From Acidocella sp. (GTDB lineage: Bacteria > Pseudomonadota > Alphaproteobacteria > Acetobacterales > Acetobacteraceae), in assembly GCA_026224875.1 (NCBI GenBank), contig JAMFRU010000079.1:1-38679 (forward strand): a stretch of 38,679 bases of DNA, given 5' to 3'. Within the stretch, counting starts at the first letter, position 1. Each line of letters begins with the position of its first letter. Position numbers and translations under genes: made by a program. Positions 7,826-16,639 of the stretch are shown here, one piece after another. The notes under the pieces were generated by a model. That model was not told the origin of the DNA. It saw nothing but the letters and a program-made list of their open reading frames with translations, and made no database searches.

Positions 7826-9313
7826 GTGGATATCTCCCTGCTTCTGAAAATGGCGGCCGATGCCGAGCCGGACCGTGTGGGTCTGACCTGCGATGGCCGG
7901 AACTGGACCTATGCCGAACTCTGGGCGGCGGCGACCGGGGCGGCGGTGCGGATTACCGCAAGCGGCTGCACCCATGTGGCACTGCTGGATACCGGCAGTG
8001 AGGCGGCACCGATTGCGCTGATTGGCGCGGCGCTGGCCGATGTGCCGTATTGCCCACTGAACTACCGGCTGGCCGATACGGATTTGGCCGGGCTGCTGGC
8101 GCGTATTGAGCCCGCGTTTATTGTGGGCGATATTTCCCGCGTGGCCAAACTGGCACCGGATGCCACACACAAAGTGTTTGCGCGGGAAGACTTCGTGAAG
8201 CAGGCCGAGGCTTCGGCTGAGCCGGAGCGTGAGGCTGGCGAGGGCGAAGGCATTGCCGTGCAATTGTTCACCAGCGGCACCACCGCGGCACCCAAGGCGG
8301 CGATCCTGCGGCACTCCAACCTTGTGTCCTATATTCTGGGCACGGTGGAGTTTGGCGCGGCGGAGCCGGCGGAATCTGTGCTGGTGAGCGTTCCGCCGTA
8401 TCATATTGCCGGGATCGCGGCACTGCTCAGCTCGATCTACGCGCTGCGGCGGATTATCCTGCTGCCCGCGTTCGACCCGAAAGTGTGGATCGATCTGGCG
8501 GCGGCGGAGAAGGCAACCAACGCGTTTGTGGTGCCGACCATGCTCTCGCGCATTGTCGAGGCGCTGGGCGATGGCAGCAATATGCCGGATCTGACGCATT
8601 TGAAGGCCATTGCCTATGGTGGCGGGCGCATGCCGCTGGAGCTGATTATCCGGGCGCTGGATCTGTTCCCGCAGGCAAACTTCGCCAATGCCTATGGGCT
8701 GACCGAAACCAGCTCGACCGTGGCAATTCTGGGGCCCGAGGAGCATCGCGCGGCACATGGCTCGGAAGATCCCGCGGTGCGGGCGCGTCTTGGTTCTGTC
8801 GGCAAGCCGCTGCCGACCATCGAGCTGGAAATCCGCGATGAGGATGGCAATGTGCTGCCGCCCGGCGAGGCCGGCGAGATTTATGTGCGTGGCGACCAGG
8901 TCTCCGGCGAGTATCGCGAGCGTTCCGCGCTGATCGCGGGCGGCTGGTTCCCGACGCGTGATGCGGGGTATCTCGACAACGAGGGGTATCTGTTCCTCTC
9001 GGGCCGGGCGGATGATGTGATCGTGCGCGGTGGTGAGAATATATCGCCGGGCGAGATCGAGGATGTGCTGCTGACCCACCCCTGCATTGCCGATGCGGCC
9101 GCTGTTGGCGTGCCCTCAAGCGAATGGGGCGAGGCGGTGGCGATCGTGATTTCGCTGAAGGGCGAGCACCCTGGCGACGCCGAGATCAAGACGCTGATCC
9201 GGGATCGGTTGCGCTCGTCGCGCGTGCCGGAGCGGATTCTGGTGGTGGAGGCGCTGCCGTATAACGAGATGGGCAAGCTGCTGCGCCGCGAGGTGCGGCG
9301 GTTGCTGGCCTAA
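7826..9313 (+). CDS. AMP-forming acyl-CoA synthetase / ligase
   Basis: A 495-residue member of the ANL adenylate-forming superfamily. Motifs in order: LFTSGTTAAPK (147-157, the phosphate loop), YGLTETSS, WFPTRDAGYLDNEGYLFLSGRADD, VRGGENISPGEIE, and the C-terminal YNEMGKLLRRE with catalytic K484. It should activate a carboxylic acid to its CoA ester via an acyl-adenylate. The start is GTG 7826, with GAGG about 10 bases upstream. It is slightly shorter than typical long-chain ligases, closer to aryl or medium-chain types, though specificity cannot be assigned. It is four bases from the following amidohydrolase, so the two are co-transcribed. Confidence 0.93.
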   Translation: MDISLLLKMAADAEPDRVGLTCDGRNWTYAELWAAATGAAVRITASGCTHVALLDTGSEAAPIALIGAALADVPYCPLNYRLADTDLAGLLARIEPAFIVGDISRVAKLAPDATHKVFAREDFVKQAEASAEPEREAGEGEGIAVQLFTSGTTAAPKAAILRHSNLVSYILGTVEFGAAEPAESVLVSVPPYHIAGIAALLSSIYALRRIILLPAFDPKVWIDLAAAEKATNAFVVPTMLSRIVEALGDGSNMPDLTHLKAIAYGGGRMPLELIIRALDLFPQANFANAYGLTETSSTVAILGPEEHRAAHGSEDPAVRARLGSVGKPLPTIELEIRDEDGNVLPPGEAGEIYVRGDQVSGEYRERSALIAGGWFPTRDAGYLDNEGYLFLSGRADDVIVRGGENISPGEIEDVLLTHPCIADAAAVGVPSSEWGEAVAIVISLKGEHPGDAEIKTLIRDRLRSSRVPERILVVEALPYNEMGKLLRREVRRLLA

Positions 9314-9317
9314 CCCC

Positions 9318-10694
9318 ATGCCCGCGCTGCTGATCCGCGGCGCTGAACTGCTACAGGGACGAGTTGCCGATATCCGCATCCGGGGGAACCTGGTTGCGGA
9401 TATTGGCGTTTTTGAACCCTGCGATGGAGAGCAGGTGATTGAGGCTGGGGGCGGGTTGTTGATCCCCGGGCTGCATGATCATCATGTGCATGTGGCGGCT
9501 ACGGCGGCCGCTATGGGCTCCGTACGATGTGGGCCGCCTGGGGTGGAGGATGCGGTTGGGCTGGCGGCGGTACTCGGGCAGGCCGGCGAGGGTTGGCTGC
9601 GAGGCATTGGCTACCATGAATGCGTGACCGGGGCGCTGATTGACCGGGAATGGCTGGATGCTGTGGCGCCGCACCGGCCGGTGCGGGTGCAGCATCGCAC
9701 CGGGCGGATGTGGGTGTTTAACTCCGCCGGACTGGAGGTTTTGCTGGCGGGCGGGGTGGCGCCCCCGGGGCTGGATGTGCGAACCGGGCAGTTGTTCGAT
9801 GATGACGGTTTTGTCCGCCGGGTGCTGGGGGGAACGCCGCCCTCGTTTGCGGCAGTGGGCACGGCATATGCGCGGTTTGGCGTGACCGGGGTGACCGAGA
9901 TGAGCCCGGGGAATGACGATGCCACCGCCGCCTGGTTTGCGCGTGAACATGAAAGCGGGGCGTTGCCGCAGCGGGTGGTGCTGGCGGGGCAGTTGGCACT
10001 GAGCCAAATTTCTGGCGTGACGCGGGGTCCGTTCAAAATCCATTTGCACGAGGCGCAGTTGCCGGAATTTGACGCGGTGGTGGGCTCGATTCAGGCGGCG
10101 CACCGCCAAGGCCGGGTGGCGGCGGTGCATTGTGTGACGTTGGCCGAGCTGGTGTTCACACTGGCGGCGTTGCGCGAGGCGGGGGTGATGCCGGGAGATA
10201 GGATCGAACATGCCTCGGTAACGCCGGATGAGCAGCTGCGGGAGATTGCGGCGCTGGGACTGGCGGTGGTGGTACAGCCAAATTTCGTGGCGGAGCGGGG
10301 CGATGCGTATCTGGCCGATATTCCGCCCGAGGATTGGCCGTATTTGTACCGTTTGCGGGCTTTCCGGGAGGCCGGTGTGGTGATGGCCGGGGGGAGCGAT
10401 ACGCCGTTCGGCGCGGCAGACCCTTGGGCGGCGATGGCGGCGGCGGTTTCGCGCCGGACCCGGGGGGGACAGATGCTCGGGGCGGAAGAGGCGCTGACGC
10501 CGGAGGAGGCGTTGGCCTTGTTTTTGGCTGATCCCGTGGAGCTGGGACGGATGCGTTACATCGCGGTGGGATCGCCGGCGGATTTATGCCTACTGGCTAA
10601 GCCATGGCAGGAGGCGCGGGAGTTTTTGTCTGCCGATCTCGTCAGAACCACGCTCATTGATGGGCGTATAGTATCCGAGCCTGAATTTCCGTAA
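9318..10694 (+). CDS. Amidohydrolase family protein (YtcJ/Amidohydrolase_3-like)
   Basis: 458 residues with the metal-dependent amidohydrolase layout: an N-terminal beta-sandwich strand pattern, LIPGLHDHHVHV with the HxH pair H56/H58 starting the TIM barrel, VHCVT and DRIEHAS histidine strands, GGSDTPFG with the late catalytic aspartate, and a C-terminal GSPADLCLL sandwich return. The family hydrolyses amides, lactams, imides or related C-N bonds. It lies four bases after the acyl-CoA synthetase and probably processes a precursor or intermediate of the same pathway. The local sequence is very G-rich. The substrate is unknown. Confidence 0.88.
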   Translation: MPALLIRGAELLQGRVADIRIRGNLVADIGVFEPCDGEQVIEAGGGLLIPGLHDHHVHVAATAAAMGSVRCGPPGVEDAVGLAAVLGQAGEGWLRGIGYHECVTGALIDREWLDAVAPHRPVRVQHRTGRMWVFNSAGLEVLLAGGVAPPGLDVRTGQLFDDDGFVRRVLGGTPPSFAAVGTAYARFGVTGVTEMSPGNDDATAAWFAREHESGALPQRVVLAGQLALSQISGVTRGPFKIHLHEAQLPEFDAVVGSIQAAHRQGRVAAVHCVTLAELVFTLAALREAGVMPGDRIEHASVTPDEQLREIAALGLAVVVQPNFVAERGDAYLADIPPEDWPYLYRLRAFREAGVVMAGGSDTPFGAADPWAAMAAAVSRRTRGGQMLGAEEALTPEEALALFLADPVELGRMRYIAVGSPADLCLLAKPWQEAREFLSADLVRTTLIDGRIVSEPEFP

Positions 10695-10977
10695 CGGGCC
10701 GGAAGCGGCGGTCTGCTTGCAGGTTAAAACGCTGCGAAACGGACATATGCTGAGCTGGCCCGCAATTCGCCGCCTGATGAGGCGGCCTGTCTTACATCCT
10801 GCCCGGGGTTTTGCACCGCCGCCCGATACATGCGGCACTGTGCATTGTGCCGGCTTTGGTTGCCGGTATATTTGTTGCTGGTATTTTGTTGCTGGATTGC
10901 ATTGGACCGATCGAATGGCATCGCGACCCGCCTCGTTATTTCCCCAGCAAGACCCACTGCCCGGCCAGGCTGGCCAT

Positions 10978-11943
10978 ATGTCAATGTTTTCGACTGACGC
11001 GGTTCCACCGCGTCAGCGTGCTGATTACTGGTATGGCACCGTGTTCCGCCGGCTCGACGCCACGGGCCGCCTGGAGGAGCGTCGCGCCCTCCAGGCACGT
11101 CTGCTGCGCCTAAGCGGTGATAAGGGGGCAGAACTGCTATGCCTGAGTGGAAATTCAGTCCAGGCGGAGCGCAGCATGCAGCGCTGTGCTCGTGACGGCG
11201 TCAATGATATTTCCATCGATTTCCTGGTGGCTGGGGCCGGAGTCACGCTTGGGCCCACCGGCGCGCAGCGCCTGCAGGTTGGTGACATGACCGTGCTCGA
11301 CTGTGCTCGGCCCGTTGCAATAGAGCGCGCGGATTTTCGCATCATCAGCATGTTCCTCCCCCGCGACCAGGTACAGGCCGTGGCCGGAGATCCTACCCGG
11401 CTCGCCGGGCAATTGCTGCCGTCCCAGGGGCTCGCCACATTGCTGCGCCACCATCTGCTGGCCACCCTCGGCCAGGCCGGCAACATGCTTCCCGCCCAGC
11501 GCGCCGTCGCCATCGGCGCCGCCCGGGATATGGCCCTGGCCATTCTGCATATGCAGGCTTCCCGCCAGCAGGCTTCACGCCAGGCCGCGCCAGAATATGT
11601 CGATTCAGGAACGTATCACGCGGCACTAGCAGTGATTTCCCGCAACTGCACCAATCCGGGCCTGTCACCACTGCAAATTGCTGCCGCCATAGGCTGTTCG
11701 CGCGCCACCTTGTACCGGGCTTTCGGCAAACAGGGCGAAACGGTCGCCGCCGCCATTTCACGTCTGCGTCTGGCCCATGCTGTCCGGCTGTTGTGCACGA
11801 ATGGCGATTCCCGCCTGTTGATCAGTAGCATATCGTATCAAAGTGGCTTTACCGATCATGCCTGTTTCACGCGTATGTTCAAACGCCAGTATGGCATGAC
11901 GCCGGGTGCAATGCGCCGCGACTGCGCCAGCCCCCGGCAGTAA
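10978..11943 (+). CDS. AraC-family transcriptional regulator
   Basis: About 321 residues from ATG 10978; ATG 10915 and 10984 are alternatives, and no start has a clear ribosome site. The N-terminal half (PPRQRADYWYGTVFRRL onward) resembles the AraC_binding_2 sensory domain. The C-terminal 100 residues form the double helix-turn-helix, with LQIAAAIGCSRATLYRAF and ISSISYQSGFTDHACFTRMFKRQYGMTPGAMRR matching the AraC signature closely. A tandem 15-base duplication in the linker gives QASRQ twice (11554-11583). It lies between the CoA operon and the Hint protein gene, so either could be a target; no operator is identified. Confidence 0.9.
   Translation: MSMFSTDAVPPRQRADYWYGTVFRRLDATGRLEERRALQARLLRLSGDKGAELLCLSGNSVQAERSMQRCARDGVNDISIDFLVAGAGVTLGPTGAQRLQVGDMTVLDCARPVAIERADFRIISMFLPRDQVQAVAGDPTRLAGQLLPSQGLATLLRHHLLATLGQAGNMLPAQRAVAIGAARDMALAILHMQASRQQASRQAAPEYVDSGTYHAALAVISRNCTNPGLSPLQIAAAIGCSRATLYRAFGKQGETVAAAISRLRLAHAVRLLCTNGDSRLLISSISYQSGFTDHACFTRMFKRQYGMTPGAMRRDCASPRQ
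11554..11583 (+). repeat. In-frame 15-base tandem duplication inside the araC-like gene
   Basis: CAGGCTTCCCGCCAG at 11554-11568 is followed directly by CAGGCTTCACGCCAG at 11569-11583, one mismatch. It encodes QASRQ twice in the linker between the sensory and DNA-binding domains. Confidence 0.85.
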
Positions 11944-12062
11944 AGCACAATGCCGGACATTGAGACGCTGGATCAAATGATGAGACGCTGAAGTCTGGCG
12001 GGCCATCTGCGGCACAATGTATTGCCACGGAGACTTCGTGACAAAGACGCAAAGGAACCCCC

Positions 12063-13544
12063 ATGTCCGACACATATCTCTATTCAGGTGCAACCTCTAG
12101 CGGTCTCGTGCTGAACAGTGGCGATACTGAATATGTCTATAATGGCGGTACCGCCGTCGGCACGACCGTCAACAGCGGCGGTGAGATCATCGTGGCCCTG
12201 GGGGGCGTGGCCACCAGCACCACCATTACCGGCGGCACGGCGCTCATCTCCGGCGGCACAGCAATCAACCTCACCATCAGCAATGGCGGCGTGAACGGGG
12301 TGATCGTGCAGTCTGGAGGCGTGCTGAGCAGCGGCACGATTCTGGCTGGTACCAATGCGAATATATCCGCCGGCGGCACGGCGATCGCCGTCACGGCTAA
12401 TGGTGCCGGGCTGGAGCTTTATGATTCCGGCATTGCCTCCGGCAGCATTGTCATATCGGGCGGGCATCTCGATATTTTCTCAGGCGGCACGGCCAGCGGC
12501 ACGCAGGTCGGTGGCAATGGGTATCAAAACATATCCTCCGGCGGCACCGCCGTGGATACCATGGTCAACGGGGGCGTACAGAACATCTACGCGGGCGGCA
12601 CGGCCATTGGCGTCACGTTGGACTACGGCTCTGAGGACGTGCATGGCGGCACGGCCAGTCATGTGGTCATCAATTATGATGGGCGTGAGACGGTCTCCTC
12701 CGGCGGCAGCGCCGCTTTCACCCAGATCAACGCCGGCGGCGTGCTGGCCATTTCCGGCGGCACCGCCACCGATACCACGATCGCGATCGGGGGTGCTGTG
12801 TCTATCGAGCAGATTGCCTATACTTCCGGCATGAGTGCCAGCATCAGCGGCGGCGAGCTGAATTTGCTCTCCGGCGGCGCCATTTTGTTCAGCCTGGCGG
12901 TTGATGGAAATTATGCGGGCGACACGTTCACAGTGACCTCGGACGACTATTCCGGTAGCGGCGCGTATATCACGGTGCTCTGCTTCTACCCCGGCACACA
13001 TATCGCCACACCGGATGGGGAAACCGTTGTGGAAGCGTTGCGCGCGGGCGGTCTGGTACGCACGGCGAATGGTCCGATGCAGGTGCTCTGGGTGGGGCAG
13101 AGCCATGTGCATATGCGGTTCGCCGATAAGCTCCGTGCGCTGCCTATCCGCATCACCGCGGGGGCGCTGGGTGACGGGCTGCCGGTGCGTGACCTGTTGC
13201 TCTCACCGGACCATGCGCTCTTCATCGATGGCATTTTGGTTCAGGCGGCGGTGCTGGTGAATGGGGTGAACATCTATCGCGAGCACGATGTGCCCGAGCA
13301 GTTCACCTATTATCATGTGGAGCTCGCCAGCCACGAACTGCTCTGGGCAGAAGGAGTGCAAACGGAAAGTTTCGTTGATAACGTGGACCGGATGCATTTC
13401 CACAATTGGGATGACCGCAATGCGCCAGCAGCGCCGATCCCCGAAATGCCCTATCCACGCGCGAAATCGCAACGCCAATTACCGGCATCGCTCAAGGCCC
13501 GTCTTGAGTGGTTGCGCCCGGCACTGGGAATCCAGCGCACGTAG
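12063..13544 (+). CDS. AIDA-type repeat protein with C-terminal Hint domain
   Basis: 493 residues; AAAGGA stands 6 bases before the ATG. Residues about 10-250 are Gly/Thr/Ser-rich repeats of 18-20 residues with recurring SGGTA-x(5)-V cores, like the passenger repeats of AIDA/autotransporter adhesins, which form a beta-helix. Residues 307-448 form a Hint_2 domain: CFYPGTHIATPDG starts with the candidate nucleophile C307, followed by LLLSPDHALFIDG and ending at H447-N448. Proteins with this arrangement are frequent in Acetobacteraceae and are usually considered secreted or surface-associated. There is no conventional signal peptide and no autotransporter barrel. Self-cleavage is suggested by the family but not proven. 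Confidence 0.9.
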   Translation: MSDTYLYSGATSSGLVLNSGDTEYVYNGGTAVGTTVNSGGEIIVALGGVATSTTITGGTALISGGTAINLTISNGGVNGVIVQSGGVLSSGTILAGTNANISAGGTAIAVTANGAGLELYDSGIASGSIVISGGHLDIFSGGTASGTQVGGNGYQNISSGGTAVDTMVNGGVQNIYAGGTAIGVTLDYGSEDVHGGTASHVVINYDGRETVSSGGSAAFTQINAGGVLAISGGTATDTTIAIGGAVSIEQIAYTSGMSASISGGELNLLSGGAILFSLAVDGNYAGDTFTVTSDDYSGSGAYITVLCFYPGTHIATPDGETVVEALRAGGLVRTANGPMQVLWVGQSHVHMRFADKLRALPIRITAGALGDGLPVRDLLLSPDHALFIDGILVQAAVLVNGVNIYREHDVPEQFTYYHVELASHELLWAEGVQTESFVDNVDRMHFHNWDDRNAPAAPIPEMPYPRAKSQRQLPASLKARLEWLRPALGIQRT

Positions 13545-13550
13545 GGTACA

Positions 13551-13592
13551 ATGCCTGAGGCATGGCACCGCCAACTTTCCGTTCTCAGGCAT
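13551..13592. terminator. Inverted repeat between convergent genes
   Basis: ATGCCTGAG (13551-13559) and CTCAGGCAT (13584-13592) form a perfect 9-base stem with a 24-base loop, 6 bases after the Hint gene stop and before the convergent hydratase stop. It may end both transcripts. No U-run is present. Confidence 0.4.
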
Positions 13593-13668
13593 CATCGGGC
13601 CGGCATCCAACGCCCAAAATGGGCGCAAGCCAGCCGTTGGAATAACTGGGCTTGTTATGAACGGAAAT

Positions 13669-14631
13669 TCAAGCTGCGATACTACCGGCGGATGGCTCGT
13701 CCATAATCGCGTCGATCAGGCCCCAGTCCAGGGCCTGTTTGGCGTTGATGCGTTTGCCCGAGAGCATCAAGGCGGCGGCGCGTTGGCGGCCGATGCGGCG
13801 GGGGATCGATACGCAGCCGCCGAAGCCGGGGAGGATGCCCATGCCGGTTTCGGGGAGCTGGAACCAGGCGTCCGGGCTGGCGGTGAGGCGGGCTGCGAAG
13901 GCGGCGAGTTCCAGGCCGGAGCCGACGCAGGCGCCTTGGATGTGGATGTCGTAGATTTCCGGGCGTTGGATCATCTGGTGGGCGGGCAAGGTGCGGGCGC
14001 GGATGCTGTGCGCCGCCACGGGGTCGGTCGTGGTGCCGAATTCCGCGAGGTCGGCGCCCATGCTGAAGCAGCGGCCTACGGTGCGGAGCCGTACGCGCTC
14101 GATGCTGGTGTCGAGCGTGGCCAAAGCGAAGGCATCAAAGAGGGCGTCGCGCATGGCGCGGTCTATGGCGTTAAGGCCGTTTGGGCGGTCTAGCAGGAGG
14201 TGGAGGGTGCTGCCCTCGCGTTGCATGTGCAGCGTGCCGGGCGGGAGCGGGGCGGCGGGGGGTTGCTGCGCCAGCCAGGCGGCGTGTTCCGCGCCAGCTT
14301 GCAGCATGGCGAAGGCGAAGGATTCCAAAGGCAAAGCGCGGTCTGGTGGCAGGTTTTCCGTGGCGCGCAGCAATTGCACCAACGTGGCGGCGGCGCGGGG
14401 GGCTTTTTCGATTTGGGCGGTTAGCGTGGCGAGGGGGATGGCGGCTTCGATGATGATGTCGGCGTGGCTTGCTTGTGGGTGCGCGGCGGGGCCGGTGGCC
14501 AGCACTGGAACGGCGGGCAAGGGCGTTAAGGGCTCGCTTTCCGGCCATGCTGCCAGATCGACGGTGACGTAGGGCCGCTCGTCGTCGCGCCAATCGGCGC
14601 GCAGCATCCAGGGGTGGAGGGCGTAATCCAT
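13669..14631 (-). CDS. Enoyl-CoA hydratase/isomerase with N-terminal extension
   Basis: 320 residues. The crotonase core starts near residue 135 (LHLLLDRPNGLNAIDRAM), with CFSMGADLAEF and IQGACVGSGLELAAFAARLTA; the pair of glutamates in GSGLELAA and QLPETGMG keeps both catalytic positions. The first roughly 130 residues are an extra domain rich in Ala and Pro, with a DIIIEAAIPLATL segment, that I do not recognise. It is divergent from a family III CoA-transferase that also has an unusual N-terminal extension, 60 bases between starts. The two probably act on the same thioester. The chosen ATG lacks a clear ribosome site. Confidence 0.87.
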   Translation of the reverse strand: MDYALHPWMLRADWRDDERPYVTVDLAAWPESEPLTPLPAVPVLATGPAAHPQASHADIIIEAAIPLATLTAQIEKAPRAAATLVQLLRATENLPPDRALPLESFAFAMLQAGAEHAAWLAQQPPAAPLPPGTLHMQREGSTLHLLLDRPNGLNAIDRAMRDALFDAFALATLDTSIERVRLRTVGRCFSMGADLAEFGTTTDPVAAHSIRARTLPAHQMIQRPEIYDIHIQGACVGSGLELAAFAARLTASPDAWFQLPETGMGILPGFGGCVSIPRRIGRQRAAALMLSGKRINAKQALDWGLIDAIMDEPSAGSIAA

Positions 14632-14691
14632 GCTGTGAGTCTAGCCGCAAGCATGGAGCGGGGACAGGGTTTCGCTTAAGCTTGGGGTGTG

Positions 14692-16011
14692 ATGCAGGGT
14701 TTTGAGCGTGAAGTTGTGGTGGAGGGGCTGGCGGCAAACCATGCCGCGGCGTTGCTGCGGCTGTTTGGCTTGGCTGCTGCGCCGGAGGTGGCCAGCGATC
14801 ATCCGGCGTTGGCCTGGCGGCGGGCTGGGTTGATGGCGGTGACGGGACGCGCTGATGGGCCCGGGCTGGTGGCGCCGGTGGCACTTATCGCGGCGGCGGA
14901 CGGTGCGTTGGCGGCGTTGCGGGCGGTGGCACCCGGCGCGGAACTGCCGGAAAATGGCACGTTGCTGCTGGGCGAACGGGCGCGGATGCTGGGGCTGACG
15001 CGGCGGGGGGCGATTTCGGCCAATGGTAGCTGCCGGTTGCTGGAAACGGCCAATGGCCGGGTCGCGCTTAATCTGCCGCGCGATGAGGATTGGGAGCTGG
15101 TGCCGGCTTTGCTGGGCGAGGCGGTGCTGCTTGGCAAAGCGGGGAATTGGACGGATTTGGCGCGTATTGCGGCAACCCTTCCCGTGGACGCGCTGCTGGA
15201 GCAGGGGCGGTTGTTGGGGCTGGCCATTGCGTTGGACCATGCCGTGCCTGCGCCGCCGCAGCCGTTCAGCATCGCGCGGCTTGGGGCGCCGCGCTTTAGC
15301 GAGGGGGCGCCGCTGGTGGTGGATTTATCCGCGCTTTGGGCCGGACCGTTGGCGGGGTCGCTGCTGGCTGCTGCTGGGGCGAGGGTGGTTAAAGTTGAGA
15401 GCACGCGCCGGCCGGATGGGGCACGGGGCGGAAATACTGCGTTTTATGATTTGCTGAATGCGGGCAAGGCGAGCGTCGCGCTGGATTTTACCAATGCAGA
15501 GGATGTGCGAATGCTGCGGCGGCTGGTGGGTGCGGCGGATATTATCATCGAGAGCGCGCGGCCCCGGGGCTTGGCGGGGCTGGGGATTGATGCGGCGGCG
15601 CAAGCGCTACGGGGGGCGACCTGGCTCTCCATTACGGCGCATGGCCGGGTGGGTGAGGCAGCGAACTGGATTGGCTTTGGCGATGACGCGGCGGTGGCGG
15701 GCGGGCTGACGGCGGCGATGCGGCAGGGCTGGGGCGAGAGCGTTTTCGCGGGAGATGCGATTGCCGATCCGCTGACCGGGATTACGGCGGCTTTTGCCGG
15801 CTGGGCGAGTTGGCGCGCCGGTGGCGGGCGGTTGATCTCGCTGGCATTGAGCGAAGTGGCCGCCCATGCATGTGGGCTATACGCGGCGAGAGGCGCGGAA
15901 CTACGGCACTGGCAGGCATTGGCCGCAGCCGATAAACTGCCGTTTTATGATCTGCGTATACCGCAAGGCGCGGCGCGGGCTCTGGGTGCCGATAATCTGG
16001 CCGTGCTATAA
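14692..16011 (+). CDS. Family III CoA-transferase with N-terminal extension
   Basis: About 439 residues (ATG 14692; GTG 14689 is possible). The CaiB/BaiF signature that normally opens the protein (VVDLSALWAGPLAGSLLAAAG, then ARVVKVES) begins only around residue 208. About 200 residues of a separate domain come first, and the later core is shortened. GDAIADPLTG (355-364) contains the likely catalytic aspartate region. It is paired head-to-head with the extended enoyl-CoA hydratase. The sequence is extremely G-rich, like the amidohydrolase and acyl-CoA genes nearby. The role is inferred as CoA transfer in the same catabolic route; the substrate is unknown. Confidence 0.85.
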   Translation: MQGFEREVVVEGLAANHAAALLRLFGLAAAPEVASDHPALAWRRAGLMAVTGRADGPGLVAPVALIAAADGALAALRAVAPGAELPENGTLLLGERARMLGLTRRGAISANGSCRLLETANGRVALNLPRDEDWELVPALLGEAVLLGKAGNWTDLARIAATLPVDALLEQGRLLGLAIALDHAVPAPPQPFSIARLGAPRFSEGAPLVVDLSALWAGPLAGSLLAAAGARVVKVESTRRPDGARGGNTAFYDLLNAGKASVALDFTNAEDVRMLRRLVGAADIIIESARPRGLAGLGIDAAAQALRGATWLSITAHGRVGEAANWIGFGDDAAVAGGLTAAMRQGWGESVFAGDAIADPLTGITAAFAGWASWRAGGGRLISLALSEVAAHACGLYAARGAELRHWQALAAADKLPFYDLRIPQGAARALGADNLAVL

Positions 16012-16287
16012 AAGATGCCCGCCGGCACAGCGATACACCGTGGCCGCCGCAACCATGCTGGCCGGCATGGAGGTGCCGAACACAGCGTTAACGCCGCCCG
16101 CAAGCGATTCGGGCACGGGCAGCAGCGTATTATTTGCACCAAGCATGGCGCAGCGCGCAGCAGGTGTCTCAGCCCAGGCCGGCCGCGCCGCCACAAAACC
16201 ACCAGCAATACCGGCATGAAAATCTTCATCCGGGCACGCCTCTGGGAGCAGTGGGGGGAGCAAATAGACAGAATTTGGGAAGGGCGG
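16012..16287. other. Gap with a possible decayed small secreted-protein gene
   Basis: No intact gene is supported. On the minus strand, ATG 16229 starts a signal-like MKIFMPVLLVV. In the neighbouring frame the text reads VAARPAWAETPAARC and continues to a stop near 16006, as if one frameshift broke a short exported protein ending in VYRCAGG. This could be chance. The rest is ordinary spacer before the tRNA-Ala gene. Confidence 0.25.
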
Positions 16288-16363
16288 TGGTGGAGCTAAG
16301 CGGAATCGAACCGCTGACCTCCTGCATGCCATGCAGGCGCTCTACCAATTGAGCTATAGCCCC
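16288..16363 (-). tRNA. tRNA-Ala (anticodon GGC)
   Basis: The minus strand folds into a full cloverleaf of 76 bases with encoded CCA: acceptor GGGGCTA with TAGCTCC (including the G3-T70 alanine identity pair), D-arm GCTC/GAGC, anticodon stem CCTGC/GCAGG with loop ATGGCAT, and T-arm GCGGTTCGAATCCGC. The anticodon GGC reads GCC, a frequent codon in this GC-rich genome. Confidence 0.97.
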
Positions 16364-16378
16364 TTGCCGTGGGAGCGG

Positions 16379-16408
16379 CATATAGACCGGGGTTGCCCAA
16401 CTGATCAA
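16379..16408 (-). promoter_or_regulatory. Possible promoter of tRNA-Ala
   Basis: On the minus strand TTGATC (16408-16403) and TATATG (16384-16379) are separated by 18 bases and lie 16 bases before the mature tRNA-Ala 5' end. This resembles a sigma-70 type promoter, each box matching consensus at about four of six positions. Confidence 0.4.
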
Positions 16409-16519
16409 GTGGGGGGTGGAACCTAAAGCGGATTATGTTAAGTCACCTCCCGCCGCCCGGCCTTCCGGCGGCACAACACGAGAGCCGCCCGGCTTACCAG
16501 GCGGCATCGCCAAAGCGTC

Positions 16520-16594
16520 GCCGGGTTAGCACAGTGGTAGTGCAGCGGTTTTGTAAACCGAAGGTCGGGGGTTCAAATCCCTCACCCGGCACCA
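16520..16594 (+). tRNA. tRNA-Thr (anticodon TGT)
   Basis: A 75-base cloverleaf with encoded CCA: acceptor GCCGGGT/ACCCGGC, D-arm GCAC/GTGC, anticodon loop TTTGTAA with anticodon TGT, and T-arm GGGGGTTCAAATCCCTC. The first anticodon-stem pair is a G-A mismatch. The nagA-murQ start is only 45 bases downstream with no obvious terminator or promoter in between, so read-through from this tRNA is possible. Confidence 0.96.
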
Positions 16595-16639
16595 GCCCCA
16601 CCTGGCACAGAAGCAAGCCGGGCACAGAAGCGAGAAAAA

